A stretch of DNA of 64,000 nt from assembly GCA_036245525.1 (NCBI GenBank), contig BTPG01000006.1, positions 92,556,950 to 92,620,949 of the forward strand. Reading direction: 5' to 3'. Positions 20,460-64,000 of the stretch are shown piece by piece (the first letter of the stretch is position 1; every line of letters starts with the position of its first letter). A model generated the notes under the pieces. It searched no databases, was not told the origin of the DNA, and worked only from the letters and a program-made list of their open reading frames with translations. The DNA comes from Semisulcospira habei. Lineage: Eukaryota > Mollusca > Gastropoda > Semisulcospiridae. The position numbers and the translations under genes are program-made.

Positions 20460-20672
20460 AACACATTACATCCTGAGACTGATTTTTTAAAATTTGCTCA
20501 TTGTCCTATGAAGGCTACATTACAGTTTAGGAGACAGATCAACCGTTTTAGTTCTAGGGAGGTGCCAGAATAGCTAGGCGCCAGAGGTGCCAAGCTATTC
20601 TGGCACTAACCTTGAACTATCACAGTTAAATTTATTTCAAGCAATGGGTGTATCAGGATAAAAAGGGCTAAC
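20460..20672. repeat. Foldback repeat family B
   Basis: GGGAGGTGCCAGAATAGCTA and the inverse CAAGCTATTCTGGCACTAAC. The outer parts ACATTACATCCTGAG and TATCAGGATAAAAAGGG also match inverted. Confidence 0.7.
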
Positions 20673-21549
20673 ACACAAATGTCATTCAAAATAAAATTAA
20701 AAAAAATTAAAGAAAATAAAAAATAAAACATAGTGTTATAAAGTTGGGCATTACATTTGTTCCATTTCTAAATGAAGCTGTCATAGCATTGAAAACAGGT
20801 GGGAGCACAGTCTAGCAACTTTTAGTGGAAGTTGTCTTTTTAGCATACTCATGAATGACACAAACAACAAATGTGAAATTTTAATTTGGCATTTTATGTC
20901 AGGTCAGTTAGACACCCTTTGACGTCCTTGTCTTGCGAAAACCATCCGCGTTCACGAGTAATAGAATACATTTGTACTTGCCAAAGCCATCTATACTGCA
21001 CAAAATGGTGGTGGTAGCAGAAGAACCTAGTTACCTATCATGTGATCATTTTGTCTTGCATTCAATCAGTAGAAGGTATAGAAAACTGTACCCCGATCTT
21101 GAGCAGTTGGTTGTTTGTTTATTTGTTTTTTGACAACTGTAAAGGTATTGAAAAGTGAACATTCTCTGTCTTTGTATCGCCCATATAACTCCGCCTCTCC
21201 CTTCTGTTGATAGCTATGTTGTTGTAAGTCCAGAAGGAGAGATGATTTCTGCACACTACGGTAGAATGTTCAAAACAGAAAGTTGGAAAGCAGCCTTTAA
21301 CAGGCAACAGGTAGATCTAAACCAAATACTGAATGGACACTGATTTTTTAAAACTGGTAATCAAACCATGATGACACTGTCTTTCTTGTTCAGATTATCC
21401 ATCACCGTGTGTAATTTTTCATAATATTAGAGGTTGAGCAGAGTTAAATGTAAGTTCACAGTGTGTGGTGTATTGATTTTCCTCAGGTAGCAGGTGTTCA
21501 GACAGAAAGATACCAAGATACCAATATTCACAGCCTTACTACAATGCGA

Positions 21550-21762
21550 TCATGATTAACTCCTTCCCTGCCACTGTAGTACATTTGTTCATTCAAAAAC
21601 CAAAAAAGCCAAAACTGACCAAGAAACATGGATACAAATTGGTCTCAGGAAGAGGCATAGACTCTCATGACCTCCCTCCCCCTCTCCCAGGGTCTCATGA
21701 GGATCTATGTCTCTTGCAGTTGGATCGTGTTCACATTTTCTCAGCAGTGTGAAGGGGTTAAC
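21550..21762. repeat. Foldback repeat family C with TTAA at both outer ends
   Basis: The outer ends TTAACTCCTTCCCTGCCACTG and GCAGTGTGAAGGGGTTAA enclose the hairpin GGCATAGACTCTCATGACC / GGTCTCATGAGGATCTATG. The TTAA flanks again suggest piggyBac-type mobilisation. Confidence 0.75.
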
Positions 21763-22488
21763 TCGGTCTGACTCTGTGGCTCCTGGGTATCTCGATCTGC
21801 TGAGGCTGACCTGTATTTGAATACATGTCTTGTTTATCAGTCACTTCTGTTGAACCACACACCATTGTAAGCACGCCTTGCTGAATTTTAGTGCGTACAT
21901 TTTGTTCCAGTTGTATTATTCAGTGCCTCAGGCTTTCTTGCTGAAATGAAATCAACTCCCTATTGTTTTTACTTGCCGCTGGCTGTAGCGTCTGTTTCAT
22001 GAATGTTAATGAGGCTGTTGTACACAGCTTTTAAAAAAAAAATTACAATTATGTCGCAATGCCTTAACCTCTTGTGTCTTTTGATATATTGGCTTCATTG
22101 TTTTTTCAAGTTGGGTATCGCTAATTGCTGAGGTCTCTAGCCAGATTATATACTACTTTCATCAGCCTGTGCATGTATGGTGTTTTTTCTTCACATAATT
22201 ATTAATAATTAATTTTTCATCACATAAATTAACAGTAATACAGAACACTGTGAAAGGTAGTGTGTAAAGTACAGTGTATACTGTATGTCACCAATTTGGT
22301 TATCTTCCTTTTTTTTCTTCTTTACGGTTGTGAATGTGATTAAAAGAGTGAAGTGTGGCTCACGGTTTCAAATACAACTTTCCCAGCAGAAAATGGATTT
22401 TGAGAAAGAGAAAAAGTGAAAGACTGATGATGCTTATACCCCTAATCTGCTTTTGTTTGTCTTCACTTTATGTTTTTTCTCTTTGCAG

Positions 22489-22512
22489 TTGTGACTGTGA
22501 AAGCATTGAAAC
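22489..22512 (+). other. RUNDC1 5' leader in the first coding exon
   Basis: The acceptor TTTTTTCTCTTTGCAG (ending at 22488) is followed by 24 bases before ATG. No upstream in-frame coding is seen, so the ATG at 22513 is the likely start. Confidence 0.7.
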
Positions 22513-63859
<41,347 letters not shown>

Positions 63860-63883
63860 GTGAGTAGAATTTGCTTTGCTCAG

Positions 63884-64000
63884 GTTGGTCTGTCATCTGT
63901 CATCTGTCGTCTGTGGTAAATCTTAAGGTTGGCATTTTCACAGAGACTATTCAAGCCTCAGACTTCAAACTCGGCCCAAAGAAACTTTGTGGCAAAACCT
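63884..64000. repeat. Family D repeat, cut by window edge
   Basis: GGTTGGCATTTTCACAGAGA and CTATTCAAGCCTCAGACTTC match the left part of the copy at 53363. Confidence 0.65.

Overview
This window is animal nuclear DNA: genes made of short exons with GT-AG introns, a low-GC background with much GC-richer retroelements, and very dense transposons. The two recognisable host genes are conserved across animals. The mix of piggyBac-type foldback repeats, DIRS retroelements and LINE tails would suit a marine invertebrate, most likely a mollusc, but that is inference and I cannot name the species.

Layout. On the minus strand, MOB3 (MOB kinase activator 3) runs from its start codon at 16179 to its stop at 4600 in seven coding exons, giving a complete 219-residue protein. 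On the plus strand, RUNDC1 (RUN domain-containing protein 1) starts at 22513 and runs off the right edge; thirteen coding exons are visible, with the last ending at 63859 (about 557 residues, phase consistent at every junction). The genes are head to head. The roughly 490 bp between the MOB3 ATG and a strong donor at 16669 probably holds a shared promoter and a non-coding first exon of RUNDC1. At 2227-2472 there is one candidate terminal exon of an unrecognised minus-strand gene.

Mobile DNA fills the rest. (1) Four DIRS-type tyrosine-recombinase retroelements, about 20.7 kb in all, lie in three RUNDC1 introns: copy 1 at 27343-33935 (decayed), copies 2 and 3 in tandem at about 43657-52753, and copy 4 at 57378-62360 on the minus strand. 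Copy 3 still has gag-like, RT, RNase H, Dam-like and recombinase regions plus inverted termini and an internal complementary region, but carries frameshifts and a stop. (2) A piggyBac-type element at 5718-9190 contains a nested hAT-like element at 7917-8751. (3) There are three swarms of near-perfect palindromic foldback repeats (families A, B and C), many with TTAA ends. (4) A family D element has 112-bp internal repeats. (5) There are two pogo/Tigger-like non-autonomous elements. (6) There are truncated LINEs with clear target-site duplications.

The most notable arrangement is the tandem DIRS pair. It appears to have inserted inside the polypyrimidine tract of the RUNDC1 exon 9 acceptor, leaving about 10 intronic bases before the exon. 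The two DIRS copies belong to different subfamilies and abut exactly at their termini, which suggests one recombinase-type element used the end of another as its target.
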